From: Oscillatoria sp. SIO1A7
Lineage (GTDB): Bacteria > Cyanobacteriota > Cyanobacteriia > Cyanobacteriales > Laspinemataceae
Length of the DNA: 64,000 nucleotides
Assembly: GCA_010672965.1 (NCBI GenBank)
Contig: JAAHFN010000035.1
Span: 16,231 to 80,230 of the forward strand
Direction of reading: 5' to 3'
The notes beneath the pieces were generated by a model. It saw only the letters and a list, made by a program, of their open reading frames with translations. It was not told the DNA's origin and did no database searches. Below are positions 44,960-55,851 of this stretch, piece after piece. Within the stretch, counting starts at the first letter, position 1. Each line of letters starts with the position of its first letter. Made by a program: the position numbers and the translations under genes.

Positions 44960-47767
44960 ATGTCTTACGAGCCCCTACACCAGAAGTATCGCCCCCAGAC
45001 TTTTGCTGACCTGGTGGGTCAGGAAGCGATCGCCACTACCCTAACTAATGCCATTACACAAAACCGAATTGCCCATGCTTATTTATTCGCCGGTCCGCGA
45101 GGCACGGGCAAAACTTCCAGCGCCCGCATCCTTGCTAAATCTCTAAATTGCCTCAACAGCAATAAACCCACCGAAAAACCCTGCGGTACTTGCGAAGTTT
45201 GTACCACGATCGCTAAAAGCAATTCTCTAGATGTTATAGAAATTGACGCCGCCAGCAACACTGGAGTAGATAATATTCGAGAATTAATAGAACGGGCTCA
45301 ATTTGCCCCGGTGCAATGTCGTCATAAAGTCTATATTATTGACGAATGTTTAACTGGGGATTCCCTGATTCTCACTAGCGATGGCTTGATGCGCATCGAT
45401 AACCCAGCCATCCAAGGTCGCGAAGTCTTAAGTTATAACGAGTCATTGGCAGCCTGGGAATTAAAAAAAGTTACTCGCTGGTTCGACCAAGGAACGCGGC
45501 CAACTCTGACAATTAAAACAACTAGCGGTAAAGCGATTAGATGTACCGGCAATCATTTAATTAGAACGGAGATAGGATGGTTTCGCGCCCAAGACCTCAG
45601 ACCGGGAATGAAAATATTATCTCCGGGAGCCGCTTGGGAATATACTCAAGACTTACGCATTAAGCCTATAGCTGGTAGGGGCGATTTCACCATTTGCCCT
45701 ACATCTAGGATGCATAGTAGGGGCGATTTCACCATTTGCCCTACATTTAGGAGACAATCTAGAGTCTTAGAGAAAAAAAGCAGAACTCCCAATTTAGAAA
45801 CCGTTCTATCTATAGAAGAGGGCAGATTAGAAAGAGTTTACGATATCGAAGTAAAAGACAATCATAATTTTATTGCGAACGGATTGCTAGTTCATAACTG
45901 CCATTCTCTTAGTACGGCGGCTTTTAATTCCCTGCTCAAAACTTTGGAAGAGCCGCCGGAACGGGTGGTGTTTGTCTTGGCAACCACAGACCCGCAAAGA
46001 GTTTTACCCACTATTATTTCTAGGTGTCAGCGCTTTGACTTTCGCCGCATTCCTCTAGACTCAATGGTGCAGCATTTAGATGATATTGCTCGCCAGGAAA
46101 ATATTAATATTGCCGAAGATGCTATCCGCACGGTGGCTCAAATTGCCCAAGGGGGTCTTAGAGATGCGGAAAGTTTGCTGGATCAGTTGAGCTTATTATC
46201 CGGGCAAGTTACCGTAGAGGCAGTCTGGGATTTAGTTGGCTCCGTTCCCGAAAAAGATTTAATGGCTTTATTGGAGGCAATTCGCAGCAACAATCCAGAA
46301 TTGCTGCTCGATCGCGCCCGAGCCCTAATGAATCGAGGTAGAGAGCCCCTGATAGTCCTCCAGAATTTGGCCGGGTTTTACCGAGATTTATTAATTGCCA
46401 AAACTGCACCCAAACGCTGGGACTTAGTTGCTATGACTCCTCCCACTTGGGAAGAATTATGCGGCCGAGCCCAAGAATGGGATATCCCTGCGATTCTCTA
46501 CAGCCAACAGCATCTTAGGTCTTGCGAAGTCCAGATAAAAAATACCACCCAGCCCCGCTTGTGGTTAGAAGTGACTTTATTGGGATTGTTGCCTTCAGCA
46601 ATTTTAGAAGCAACACCCCAAGCAACACCCCAAGCAACACCCCAAGCAGCACCAACTCCGCCGGCTCCTCGTAGAGTTGCTTCCTCGCCATCTGCCCGGG
46701 GAGGCATAGATGAAATTTCCGAAGCGCCCGATCGCCCGGAAATAAGACAAGAGCTACAGAATCGCGAAGCATCTGGGCAGCAAAATCGTCAACCTGCTCC
46801 TAGGGATGAGTTTCGCGATCGCCCCGCCAGTCCGCCGCCCGCCAGTCCGCCGCCCGCCAGTCCCGCCAATCCGCCGCCGATCGCCCCCGAGCCACAAGCC
46901 CCCGCTACTTCTGCTGGAGCGGATTCGGCTTATCTAAATGAAGTTTGGGAAACCGTGCTAGCCAATCTAAAACAGCGATCGACTCAAGCACTCTTGCGCC
47001 AACATTGTCATCTAGTGGAGTTCGACAATGATGCTTTTGCGCGCATCAGCATTAGTTCCCCGGGCTTGCAGAAATTAGCTCAAAACAAATTGGGCGAGGT
47101 TGAAGCGGCATTTGCGAAAGCTTTTAATCGGCGGGTGCAAGTAGAATTAGAAGTTGGCAGCGGCACGAAGGAGTCGAGAACTAGCAAAAATAAGCAAAAT
47201 TCTGGCGATCGCTCTCTAACTCCCCCGCCGACTCAGGAGAGACCTCCCCAGCAAAGCCAGCCAATCTCGCAGCCCCCGCCTCCCCAGACAAATTCTTCGC
47301 AGCCCAGTTCTGCCGAAGCAAATGGCTCTGCCCAAGCAAATGGCTCTAATGGCAATAGCCTGGGTCAGCAAAACCAGCGAATCTCGCAGCCCGGTTTCCC
47401 GCAATCGGATTCTGGGGCAAATTATCCCCAGCCCGGTTCTCCCCAGGCAAATGGCTCTAATGGCAATAGCCTGGGTCAGCAAAGAGAAAGGACAATTTCT
47501 CCACAGCCGGATAGCGCCCGTTCTGTGGAAAAGTCTGTGGAAAAATCTCTGGAGAAATCTGTGGAGAAATCTCTGGAGGAAGATGAGGTAATTATCGCCG
47601 CCCAACTTCTGGCCAAGAGTTTTTCCGGGGAAATTATCCCTTTACCCAAGCAGCTAGAACTCTCTCAATCTGCTGGAGCTTCTTCCCAGCAGGAGCTACC
47701 TCCTTCAGAGATTCCGCCTCTCGATGAAAGCGGCAAATTCGTCCCCGGGGAAGACTTGCCCTTTTAA
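44960..47767 (+). CDS. dnaX: DNA polymerase III tau/gamma subunit with a mini-intein
   Basis: The 935-aa product is the clamp-loader ATPase. After the conserved start SYEPLHQKYRPQTFADLVGQ come Walker A GPRGTGKT (45-52), the zinc-like PCGTCEVC region (74-81) and the Walker B IIDE. The next residue starts a 184-aa mini-intein (130-313); the host motif resumes as CHSLSTAAFN, so splicing restores DECH. The rest has sensor LATTDPQRVLPTIISRCQRF and the collar domain. A long Pro/Gln/Ser-rich tail follows from about residue 550. It contains short tandem units: ATPQ, SPPPA, ANGSNGNSLGQQ and SVEKSLEK. Spliced length would be about 751 aa, normal for a cyanobacterial DnaX. The ATG lies at MSYEPL. Confidence 0.95.
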   Translation: MSYEPLHQKYRPQTFADLVGQEAIATTLTNAITQNRIAHAYLFAGPRGTGKTSSARILAKSLNCLNSNKPTEKPCGTCEVCTTIAKSNSLDVIEIDAASNTGVDNIRELIERAQFAPVQCRHKVYIIDECLTGDSLILTSDGLMRIDNPAIQGREVLSYNESLAAWELKKVTRWFDQGTRPTLTIKTTSGKAIRCTGNHLIRTEIGWFRAQDLRPGMKILSPGAAWEYTQDLRIKPIAGRGDFTICPTSRMHSRGDFTICPTFRRQSRVLEKKSRTPNLETVLSIEEGRLERVYDIEVKDNHNFIANGLLVHNCHSLSTAAFNSLLKTLEEPPERVVFVLATTDPQRVLPTIISRCQRFDFRRIPLDSMVQHLDDIARQENINIAEDAIRTVAQIAQGGLRDAESLLDQLSLLSGQVTVEAVWDLVGSVPEKDLMALLEAIRSNNPELLLDRARALMNRGREPLIVLQNLAGFYRDLLIAKTAPKRWDLVAMTPPTWEELCGRAQEWDIPAILYSQQHLRSCEVQIKNTTQPRLWLEVTLLGLLPSAILEATPQATPQATPQAAPTPPAPRRVASSPSARGGIDEISEAPDRPEIRQELQNREASGQQNRQPAPRDEFRDRPASPPPASPPPASPANPPPIAPEPQAPATSAGADSAYLNEVWETVLANLKQRSTQALLRQHCHLVEFDNDAFARISISSPGLQKLAQNKLGEVEAAFAKAFNRRVQVELEVGSGTKESRTSKNKQNSGDRSLTPPPTQERPPQQSQPISQPPPPQTNSSQPSSAEANGSAQANGSNGNSLGQQNQRISQPGFPQSDSGANYPQPGSPQANGSNGNSLGQQRERTISPQPDSARSVEKSVEKSLEKSVEKSLEEDEVIIAAQLLAKSFSGEIIPLPKQLELSQSAGASSQQELPPSEIPPLDESGKFVPGEDLPF
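45347..45898 (+). other. DnaX mini-intein (184 aa, no homing endonuclease)
   Basis: It runs from Cys130 (CLTGDSLILTSDG, block A) to Asn313 before Cys314. Block B is CTGNHLIRTE. The C-terminal block reads RVYDIEVKDNHNFIANGLLV followed by HN, with Cys as the +1 residue. All splice residues (N-terminal Cys, B-block His, penultimate His, terminal Asn, +1 Cys) are present, so it should splice. The endonuclease region is absent; in its place is a repeat-derived segment (~residues 232-268). DnaX inteins at this Walker B site are known in cyanobacteria. Confidence 0.93.
45651..45746. repeat. Genomic repeat inserted in the intein coding sequence
   Basis: ACTTACGCAT (45651-45660) is followed by two identical 29-bp copies of a TAGGGGCGATTTCACC... 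sequence (45676-45704 and 45718-45746), 42 bp apart. In the protein this gives a 14-residue unit, RGDFTICPTSRMHS and RGDFTICPTFRRQS. The order ACTTACGCA then GTAGGGGC matches the intergenic palindromic family at 44508, 48195 and 56311. Confidence 0.85.
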
Positions 47768-48414
47768 GATAGCTAAGGGACTTGCGCATTACCTCTATAC
47801 TAGGGTGCCCTTCTCTGCGGTCTTTTCACCAAATTGACGACTGACGGGAATCGTGCCGGCGAGATCGTACCGAAAGCCTCTAAAAGTAAGGATTTAAGCC
47901 CTCTCAGAGTAGGGTAAAAAAATTGCTATAAGTTTCCCTACACAAGAGCACCCTACCTCTATACCTGGTAGGGGTCAACGGCCGTTGACCCCTACACTTA
48001 GGGCACATCTCTACAATTTGCGTAAGTCCTAAGATAGCTAAGGGACTTGCGCAGAAATAATATCAAATCCGGTTAAACAGTTACAATATTTATTGGTAGG
48101 GGTTCCCCGGGAGCGCCCCGGCCGCCCCGGGAGCGTCTGGGCGGAAGGGCACCGCCCCTACGGGATTTATGGAACAGCGGAAGCGGATTCGATCGGGACT
48201 TACGCAAACTCTCCAGATATAGTATTTGTAGGGGCAATCCCCCCGCGATTCTCCTTACGGAGACGCTTCGCGAACGCCCCTATTCCTAGAGTCGATGCGT
48301 AAGTCTTGTTGATATAAGCTACCAGTCCACCGTTCGGGCGATCGCGGAGTCGAAGCCCTAAGTCCTGTTGAAAATGGCAATGGTTTCGCTCGGCGAACCC
48401 GATCTACCAAAAAA
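47768..48414. repeat. Intergenic repeats after dnaX
   Basis: This part of the 1.9-kb gap contains GGACTTGCGCA at 47772-47782 and 48053-48063, GCGTAAGTCC (48022-48031), a MITE-2-type left end ATATCAAATCCGGTTAAA (48060-48078) and a complete GGACTTACGCA...GCGTAAGTC element at 48195-48307. Also present is CCGTTCGGGCGATCGCGGAG (~48330-48352), a unit also found inside the porin gene. No gene is seen. Confidence 0.7.
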
Positions 48415-48940
48415 GGATAGGGCCGGCTGTTTTTCCGCCAACGCTTGTGGTGCCAGCAAGGTTGTTTGTCTGTTGGCCGGGGACCCAGAGCGGCGCTTTC
48501 TGTAACATTAGGCTATATATGCAGTGCAGAAGGTGCAGAAAGTCCAGAAAGTCCAGAAAATTTCTGCCGTCAAGGTTGAAATTTTAAAAAAACCGTGCTA
48601 AGATGGATTTATAGCTCCCTAGAGGGGCACAAAAAAGGGCAGCGGCTAACCGCGACCCTTTGCAACCACTAAACGTAAACCCCTAGCAAGGAGGTTTTTT
48701 CAATCAAAGGAGTTTTTCCCTCAAAAAACCCCGGCGGCAATGGAGTAGAGCAAAGGACTCATGGGCAACAAAGTCCTTTGGCACGCCTCCAATAGCTAGC
48801 CGGGGGGGAAGATAGCCCACCATTGACCCGCCGATTTTGTACTATCTCGGGGCAACGGGTGGGGTTCCCTTGGGGGGAATTCGCCTTTGTTTCTACCACT
48901 GGCCAAAATTAGGCCGCCAAAATTAGGCCGGAAGTCGGGG
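48415..48940 (+). ncRNA. Putative structured RNA element, copy 2 (HEARO/omega-RNA-like?)
   Basis: This is homologous to 6405-6930 over its whole length, with many substitutions. Helices retained with changed bases: CTTG..CAAG in place of TTTG..CAAA; AAAGGGC-A-GCGG..CCGC-G-A-CCCTTT (~48635-48662) in place of CAGGG-CAC..GTG-CCCTTG; AAAGGACT..AGTCCTTT (~48752-48779); and GTTTTTCCCTC with GGGGGGAATTC as the long-range pair (48712-48722 with 48872-48882). The GGGAAGATAGCCCACC core (~48805-48820) is unchanged. Retention of pairing despite divergence argues for RNA function. The element ends near CTACCACTGGCC and TAGGCCGGAAGTCGGGGAGCGG, shared with copy 1. No ORF for a nuclease is adjacent. Confidence 0.5.
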
Positions 48941-49660
48941 AGCGGGCGCGACGATTTGAGCGATCGTCGCAGATAGCTCTAGCAACAATTGGCCAATGGG
49001 CGTATTTGCACCAGGGAGGGAACTGGGCGAGACCTCCTTGCTTTTTTTTTTGGATTTTACAACGACTTGCCTTATTTTGCACGCGATCGCAGGTCCGACG
49101 GAGCCGAGGCAGGGGGAGCGATCGCGGCTGGCGCGGCTACACAAACAAAGCTTTGAAGGGCAACAAGAGCGCAAAAGTGAAATGCTCCCTAATTTCTTGC
49201 CTCTTAGCCCTTGTACCTTCAACCTAAAAATTGACTGGAATCAATCTTTTCTTGCAATCTCACTTATTATTTCAAATATTTATATCAAATAGGGTTAAAC
49301 AATATCCATTATTTATGGTCCCACGGAAGCGCCTTCCGCCTCATATCAAGCGGGCAGCCACCGCCGAGCCCCAAGGGCTTAGCCGCTCCTCTCGTTAGGA
49401 AGCTATAGGTGGTAGGGGTCAACCGCCGGAGTACCCCTACATTTAGGGTTCATGGGGGCAGTTTGCGTAAGTCCTGGCGCAGCAAATTTATTAGGACTTA
49501 CGCAACGGCACTACGGGGAGGGGCGATCGCGGAGTCGTCTTTACCATATCTTTTTAAGATTATTTGTAAACATTTATACAAAATACGGTTATTTTCAGAA
49601 TTGTGAGCTAGGCTAGTAATATAGAAGAGTTAGGACCCGCGCTTCTGGGTCTATAGCACT
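48941..49660. other. Intergenic region upstream of gdhA
   Basis: It contains the right half of a MITE family 3 element (~49127-49188, ending CAAAAGTGAAATGCTCCC), a TATATCAAATAGGGTTAAA partial MITE-2 end (49281-49299), GCGTAAGTCC/GGACTTACGC (49466-49505), and the gdhA promoter region. No gene is seen. Confidence 0.65.
49566..49622 (+). promoter_or_regulatory. Candidate NtcA site and -10 box of gdhA
   Basis: GTAAACATTTATAC (49566-49579) exactly fits GTA-N8-TAC, the consensus of the nitrogen regulator NtcA. TAATAT (49617-49622) could be the -10 box. The 37-bp spacing is longer than the ~22 of class II NtcA activation, so upstream-type activation or repression would be implied. GTAN8TAC is short enough to occur by chance. 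Confidence 0.35.
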
Positions 49661-51305
<1,645 letters not shown>

Positions 51306-53816
51306 CTAATCGTGAGGTGTCACGACATCGCCTTTATCTTCTACTACGGGTAACGGAAGCCAGGGAATATCTACTTTTGGCCCTATTGTTACTGCTAGTA
51401 TAGCCATCAACACCAGCAACAAGGCCATAAATGGAATTGCAACGCGCCCGAACCCAAGTAATGCTGGACGAGATTTACCGATATATGTGGACATAGCAGT
51501 CGGCATCGCAGTGGCAGATGGGAGCATATACTTAACTAAAGGTTTTAGATCCTGCAAAACCTCCGCTGCTGACTGGTATCTTTCCCTGAAATCGTAACGC
51601 ACCATCTTGTCTAAAATCCTGGCTAACTTAGGGTTGACCTCTGCTTGCTGGCGCCAGGTTACTTCTTTTGTCTTGGGGTTTTCTGGTAGAGCGCTGGGGC
51701 GTACTCCAGTCAAAGCTTGGATCGCTATCATACCCACAGCATAAATATCGCTACAGAAACGTGGCTTTCCGCCTATTTGTTCTGGCGGCGTATACCCCAT
51801 AGTTCCAATTGCGATCGTCTTGTCTGTTTGTGTAAATTCCGAGTTGATGACGATTTGCTTCACGGCTCCAAAGTCAATCAGAACCAGCTTGCCATCTTGC
51901 TGGCGTCTAATTAAGTTGTTGGGCTTAACGTCGCGGTGGATGACACGACTTCTGTGAATGAAATCTAGAATTACCAAGACATTTTGCAAAAGGTTAACGA
52001 CATCAGACTCAGGCCACTTTTTCCCCGGTAACAGCTCTTTACTCAGATCGAAACCTTCAATAAACTCCTCAACCAAGTAAAGTTCTTGGTCTTCCTGAAA
52101 GTAAGCCAAAAGCTGTGGTATCTGGTCGTGGAGCTTTCCTAACCGCTCCAATACCTCTGCTTCTGCCTTAAACAAACGTTTTATAGTCTGCAAGCTGGAC
52201 TGGTCTCTCATTAGCGGACGGAGTTGCTTGACAACGCACTTGGGGCGACCCGGTCGTTGCTTATCTTCGGCCAGATATGTGCTACCAAATCCCCCGCATC
52301 CTAGCTCACTAATGATGCGGTAACGCCCAGCCAAAATTGAGCCCAGGTGCGTACTTCTGCTTCTTGACCCATAGGGCGTTGGTGTCGAAGTAGCCATACT
52401 TGTATGATTATTGCTATGTCCTTTGCTACAGTGCCGACTTGAGGCCGAACTATTAGCTCCGGACGGAGGCAGTGTCTCGGGTGCGGACGAATTGTCAGCC
52501 TCTGGGGATGGCTGCTGCAACTCTAACTTTGATAAATTGCTAACCTTGGATAAAAGCTCTGGCTCGGATTCGGGTGAATCGTCATCTCCTGTTGGGCTCT
52601 CCTCTTGTTCCTCGAACTCCGGTAGATTGTCGGTCTCTTTTCGCGGCGGCTTGCTAACTCTAGTTGGCAGCCACACAATTGAGTCTTGGCCGTCTGTCTC
52701 AATTACCACGCCCCCAAGCCCCTGCCAAGTTAGCGGAGCCCTTGCACGATCTTGGAAAATGACTGGCAATCCACTGGCACCAGGATATTTGCTTTCCAGG
52801 CGAGCTATCTTTTCCCTCGCCTTGCGCGTCGCAATATGCAGGGGCTTTCCGGCGGCAAATGCTTCTAAAAAACGCTGCAAAAACTTCTGTGCTACCTCAT
52901 CTGGCACCGATTCTCGCATAACTATGACATTGGAAATTCCTAATTTCGCCAGTTGGCGTGCAATTCCCAATCCATCGCAGGAGTTAAAAATAGCCAGTTG
53001 CAGACCTCGCTTAATTGCTTCTCTCAGGTCGTACCGGAGGTCCTCAATAGCTATATCTTCTTGCTTGTTCAATGCAATCAAACCGCGATTGCCATCCTTT
53101 TCGCTATTGCTGTGACCGGCAAAAAAGAGAATTTGCGGACTTTGTTTCTCAATTTGCTCCCCTAAATCTTCTAAGGTTGGTTCTTCCAGACGGACGAGTT
53201 CTGCGTTGGACTCTGTGGATAAATGCTCTTGCAGTATTTTCCAGTCATCCTCGATTTTAATAAAAGTGTCTTCCCCAGTCGTTTCTCTCTTGCCAAAAAC
53301 TGCTAAGACCTTCACCTTTTCTCTAGGAGTGACTGGGTGCCGCGCCCCAACTGGCAAATATAAACCCGCCTCGGCGTTAAAGTATTGATCGAAAATCTCC
53401 CAGCTATGCCAAGGCAAGCGCCGCAACTCTGGGTTTTCCGCCTTGAAGATGAAGCGAATTTCCTCGCGTTCGTCTTTGAGATTGCGCAATAGTTTTTTCT
53501 CCACCGGGCGCATCTCCTCAGAACAAAGCCATTCATTGAGGCTATCGTTCAAATTATCCCTGGCTTTTTTGATATCAGTAGTAGAAACCTCTGATGCTTT
53601 GCTAACGTTGACCCTAGCAGGAAACCTCATCGACGCAACCTTATCCAGGTAGAGCGATCGCCAATTTCTGTAGAGATCTCCAATCTGCGGGTATACAGGT
53701 AGTTGCCCCTCGGCCTCGTCAATCAAGTTGCGATCGCCCTCGGTAGAAATTTGCAGGCTTACCCAACAACCACCTTCCAAATCTCCCAGTAATTTAATAA
53801 AGACTAACTTTGCCAT
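51306..53816 (-). CDS. CHAT-domain protease fused to Ser/Thr protein kinase
   Basis: The 836-aa product starts MAKLVFIKLLGDLEGGCWVS; the ATG at 53816 is preferred to a hydrophobic upstream extension (the frame is open to 53939), as GGGGGTGG precedes it. Residues ~160-365 form a CHAT (caspase-like) domain with His235 (LFFAGHSNSEK) and Cys280 (IFNSCDGLG). A charged linker (~390-490) leads to a complete kinase: LGCGGFGS (505-512), Lys530, HRDVKPNN (627-634) and DFG (648-650). A membrane helix near 795-812 (PFMALLLVLMAILAV) precedes a short tail. The family usually links CHAT to TPR; here the partner is a kinase. It is the third gene in a sigma-like, DUF1822, CHAT order. Confidence 0.9.
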   Translation of the reverse strand: MAKLVFIKLLGDLEGGCWVSLQISTEGDRNLIDEAEGQLPVYPQIGDLYRNWRSLYLDKVASMRFPARVNVSKASEVSTTDIKKARDNLNDSLNEWLCSEEMRPVEKKLLRNLKDEREEIRFIFKAENPELRRLPWHSWEIFDQYFNAEAGLYLPVGARHPVTPREKVKVLAVFGKRETTGEDTFIKIEDDWKILQEHLSTESNAELVRLEEPTLEDLGEQIEKQSPQILFFAGHSNSEKDGNRGLIALNKQEDIAIEDLRYDLREAIKRGLQLAIFNSCDGLGIARQLAKLGISNVIVMRESVPDEVAQKFLQRFLEAFAAGKPLHIATRKAREKIARLESKYPGASGLPVIFQDRARAPLTWQGLGGVVIETDGQDSIVWLPTRVSKPPRKETDNLPEFEEQEESPTGDDDSPESEPELLSKVSNLSKLELQQPSPEADNSSAPETLPPSGANSSASSRHCSKGHSNNHTSMATSTPTPYGSRSRSTHLGSILAGRYRIISELGCGGFGSTYLAEDKQRPGRPKCVVKQLRPLMRDQSSLQTIKRLFKAEAEVLERLGKLHDQIPQLLAYFQEDQELYLVEEFIEGFDLSKELLPGKKWPESDVVNLLQNVLVILDFIHRSRVIHRDVKPNNLIRRQQDGKLVLIDFGAVKQIVINSEFTQTDKTIAIGTMGYTPPEQIGGKPRFCSDIYAVGMIAIQALTGVRPSALPENPKTKEVTWRQQAEVNPKLARILDKMVRYDFRERYQSAAEVLQDLKPLVKYMLPSATAMPTAMSTYIGKSRPALLGFGRVAIPFMALLLVLMAILAVTIGPKVDIPWLPLPVVEDKGDVVTPHD

Positions 53817-53980
53817 TTCCACCCCCCATACGGCGACTCGCCCGCGCCCGAGCGAAGCTAACAGCACAATAAATAAGAACCGGGCAGGCGCTCCCCATCT
53901 CCCAGCCAGGACGGCGGGGGAGATGGGTAGCGCTGGCACTACCCGATTTCTGCTAATTCGACCATTCTAGCAACCGACGC

Positions 53981-54934
53981 TCAGATGACAAAATTCCAGA
54001 TAGCGCTGGCCTCCCCCAGCTCTACTTTGACCGCGAACTGCTCTCCCTGCTTGCCGTCAACGTTCAATTGAATCCAGTCGCTGCTTTTTCCCGATTTACT
54101 TTGCTCTATAACCTGGCCAGATTCAAGCACCGCTAAGGTCAGATTGGCTGGCAGAGTTTTACCCTCGGTGGAATGTACTTGCAGGACAATATCCCTTTCT
54201 AAGTCCGGTTTTGGCTTGACGACGACCAAAGCTAGGGAATCAGCGGGAGATTGCCCCGTCCATTCTATCGGCGTTGCCCGGACAACGCCTTCAGCGACGA
54301 TGCTTCTTGCTGCAAGAAGCTCTTGAGTTTTTCGTTTCCCTAAAACCTCTGCCAAAGTTCGCCAAATAGCATCGACAAATCCTGGTAACCATTGGCTTAA
54401 TTCTATTGGCTCTTGTCGTTTTTTGAAGGAAGCGATCGCCGCCTTAGCTTCTAGAGCCTCCCACTCCTCGACCCAATCCTCAAGGGGCTGCAAATCGGCG
54501 ATCGCAATTGTTGCTGGGGAATCTTCCGTAGCTAGGGGCGGAGCAAATCCGAGTAGCTTTACTCGATCCCATTCTTCCTCAAACTGAACTGCCACATAAC
54601 CAATCCGGTCTTCCCTGGCAGAAGGCGGCAGAGAAATAACAGTTTCTCCCGGCAGCAGCGGGCGACATTCCAATCGACCCAGATTCGGCAAAACCAAATC
54701 GGCCACATCTTGGAAACGGCGAATCGTGCTTTGCCAGCAGTCTCCTTGAGTCGGAGCGGTTTTTATTTCCATCCATTGCAGATAGCTGCTAACCGCGCAG
54801 ACAGCCAGAGTATTCAGGTAAACTCGCTTATACTTCTCGGGAGTTGCTTGCTCCTTAGCAAACTTCCGAGCGTAGTAATGGGCCTCCTTACCGAGCTGAA
54901 TCGGAATAAAGAAAGGAGTTTGTGCGATGCTCAT
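53981..54934 (-). CDS. DUF1822 protein
   Basis: This 317-aa protein begins MSIAQTPFFIPIQLGKEAHY and has the DUF1822 pattern of cyanobacteria (KRVYLNTLAVCAVSSYLQWM, followed by DCWQSTIRRFQDVADLVLPN). DUF1822 is of unknown function and often lies next to a sigma-like gene and a CHAT gene, as here. The start at 54934 is three bases from the stop of the upstream sigma-like gene (54937), so translational coupling is likely. Confidence 0.85.
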   Translation of the reverse strand: MSIAQTPFFIPIQLGKEAHYYARKFAKEQATPEKYKRVYLNTLAVCAVSSYLQWMEIKTAPTQGDCWQSTIRRFQDVADLVLPNLGRLECRPLLPGETVISLPPSAREDRIGYVAVQFEEEWDRVKLLGFAPPLATEDSPATIAIADLQPLEDWVEEWEALEAKAAIASFKKRQEPIELSQWLPGFVDAIWRTLAEVLGKRKTQELLAARSIVAEGVVRATPIEWTGQSPADSLALVVVKPKPDLERDIVLQVHSTEGKTLPANLTLAVLESGQVIEQSKSGKSSDWIQLNVDGKQGEQFAVKVELGEASAIWNFVI

Positions 54935-54936
54935 AG

Positions 54937-55851
54937 TTATTCCTCCGGTCTTCCAAAAATGTCGCCAATTTCTGCTAGCAGAGGTTGGCATTTCCTCTTC
55001 CAATGAGCGGTCACCGTGCCTTGAGGAACATTAAGCTCTGCGCTAATTGTTTTCCAGGTATCCTTTGGCTCCTGCAAAATTCGCCTTTTAACCAGTTCCT
55101 GACAGTTGCAATGCGGGTATCCGCCAGGATGGCATCCCCGGAGTTTCCCTTCTGGGTCTTCCTCGATATAGCGTTTCAGGTCTTGTTCCAAACGCTTATT
55201 GGCTTCCTCTAGCTCTTGCTGGGCTAGGCTATCTAATCCGCTAACTGTCGGATCCGGCAATATTTCCTCGAAAGTCGCCGAGCCCGCCGAGCGATCGATA
55301 GGAGCATTCAAACTTAGATCTCGCCCGTTCTCGCGATAGACCTTAGAGAGTTGGCGCTTGAGAATAACATTAAACCAGCGGATAAAAAGTTTCCGCACTA
55401 ATTCAGCATCCGTATTCTCAATATCTAAGTCTCTTTTTTCCACAAATCGGCGCAGATTATGGCCGCTGACATTTCCCCTTGTGCAAGAAACCCCAAGCAA
55501 TGCTCGGTTGAATGCGTCTGCAGGGTCAACCCCCGGGAATGGGTCCATATAAATACCGGGCAGCTTGGGAATCAGGCCGAGCAGGCGGTTCATTGCTTGC
55601 CGCTGTTCGGGACTGCCATCAGAATATCCAAGCACTTCTTGTATGAGTTGGCAGAGTCGTTCGTCCATTTGGGTACCTACTGGAGAAAAAGCAGACATCC
55701 CCATTTTGCTCCCTAAACGGCTGGCCAATCCAGAATTATTTTTTCTGACTTTGCTGCCGACGAAACCGGAGCCGTGGGTTTTTGGAGGCCGATCCAATTC
55801 TCGGTTGGAGGCGGCCACCCTGCGGCCCTGGCAAGTTGGGTCTTGTGTCAT
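54937..55851 (-). CDS. Sigma-70-like RNA polymerase sigma factor (small, cyanobacterial type)
   Basis: The product is 304 aa, or about 255 from ATG 55704 (MGMSAFSPVGTQMDERLCQL), where the recognisable part begins. Region-2-like sequence is near FIRWFNVILKRQLSKVYREN, and a C-terminal helix-turn-helix follows (DTWKTISAELNVPQGTVTAH, then WKRKC), consistent with sigma region 4. A Cys/His patch (GCHPGGYPHCNC) lies between them and might bind metal. It is the first gene of the three-gene set and may direct transcription of it. The true start may be 55704. Confidence 0.8.
   Translation of the reverse strand: MTQDPTCQGRRVAASNRELDRPPKTHGSGFVGSKVRKNNSGLASRLGSKMGMSAFSPVGTQMDERLCQLIQEVLGYSDGSPEQRQAMNRLLGLIPKLPGIYMDPFPGVDPADAFNRALLGVSCTRGNVSGHNLRRFVEKRDLDIENTDAELVRKLFIRWFNVILKRQLSKVYRENGRDLSLNAPIDRSAGSATFEEILPDPTVSGLDSLAQQELEEANKRLEQDLKRYIEEDPEGKLRGCHPGGYPHCNCQELVKRRILQEPKDTWKTISAELNVPQGTVTAHWKRKCQPLLAEIGDIFGRPEE

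Noticed and set aside
48923..49222. Nuclease ORF next to the RNA element
   Set aside because: The frames here have no HNH or RuvC motifs and run through a MITE fragment.
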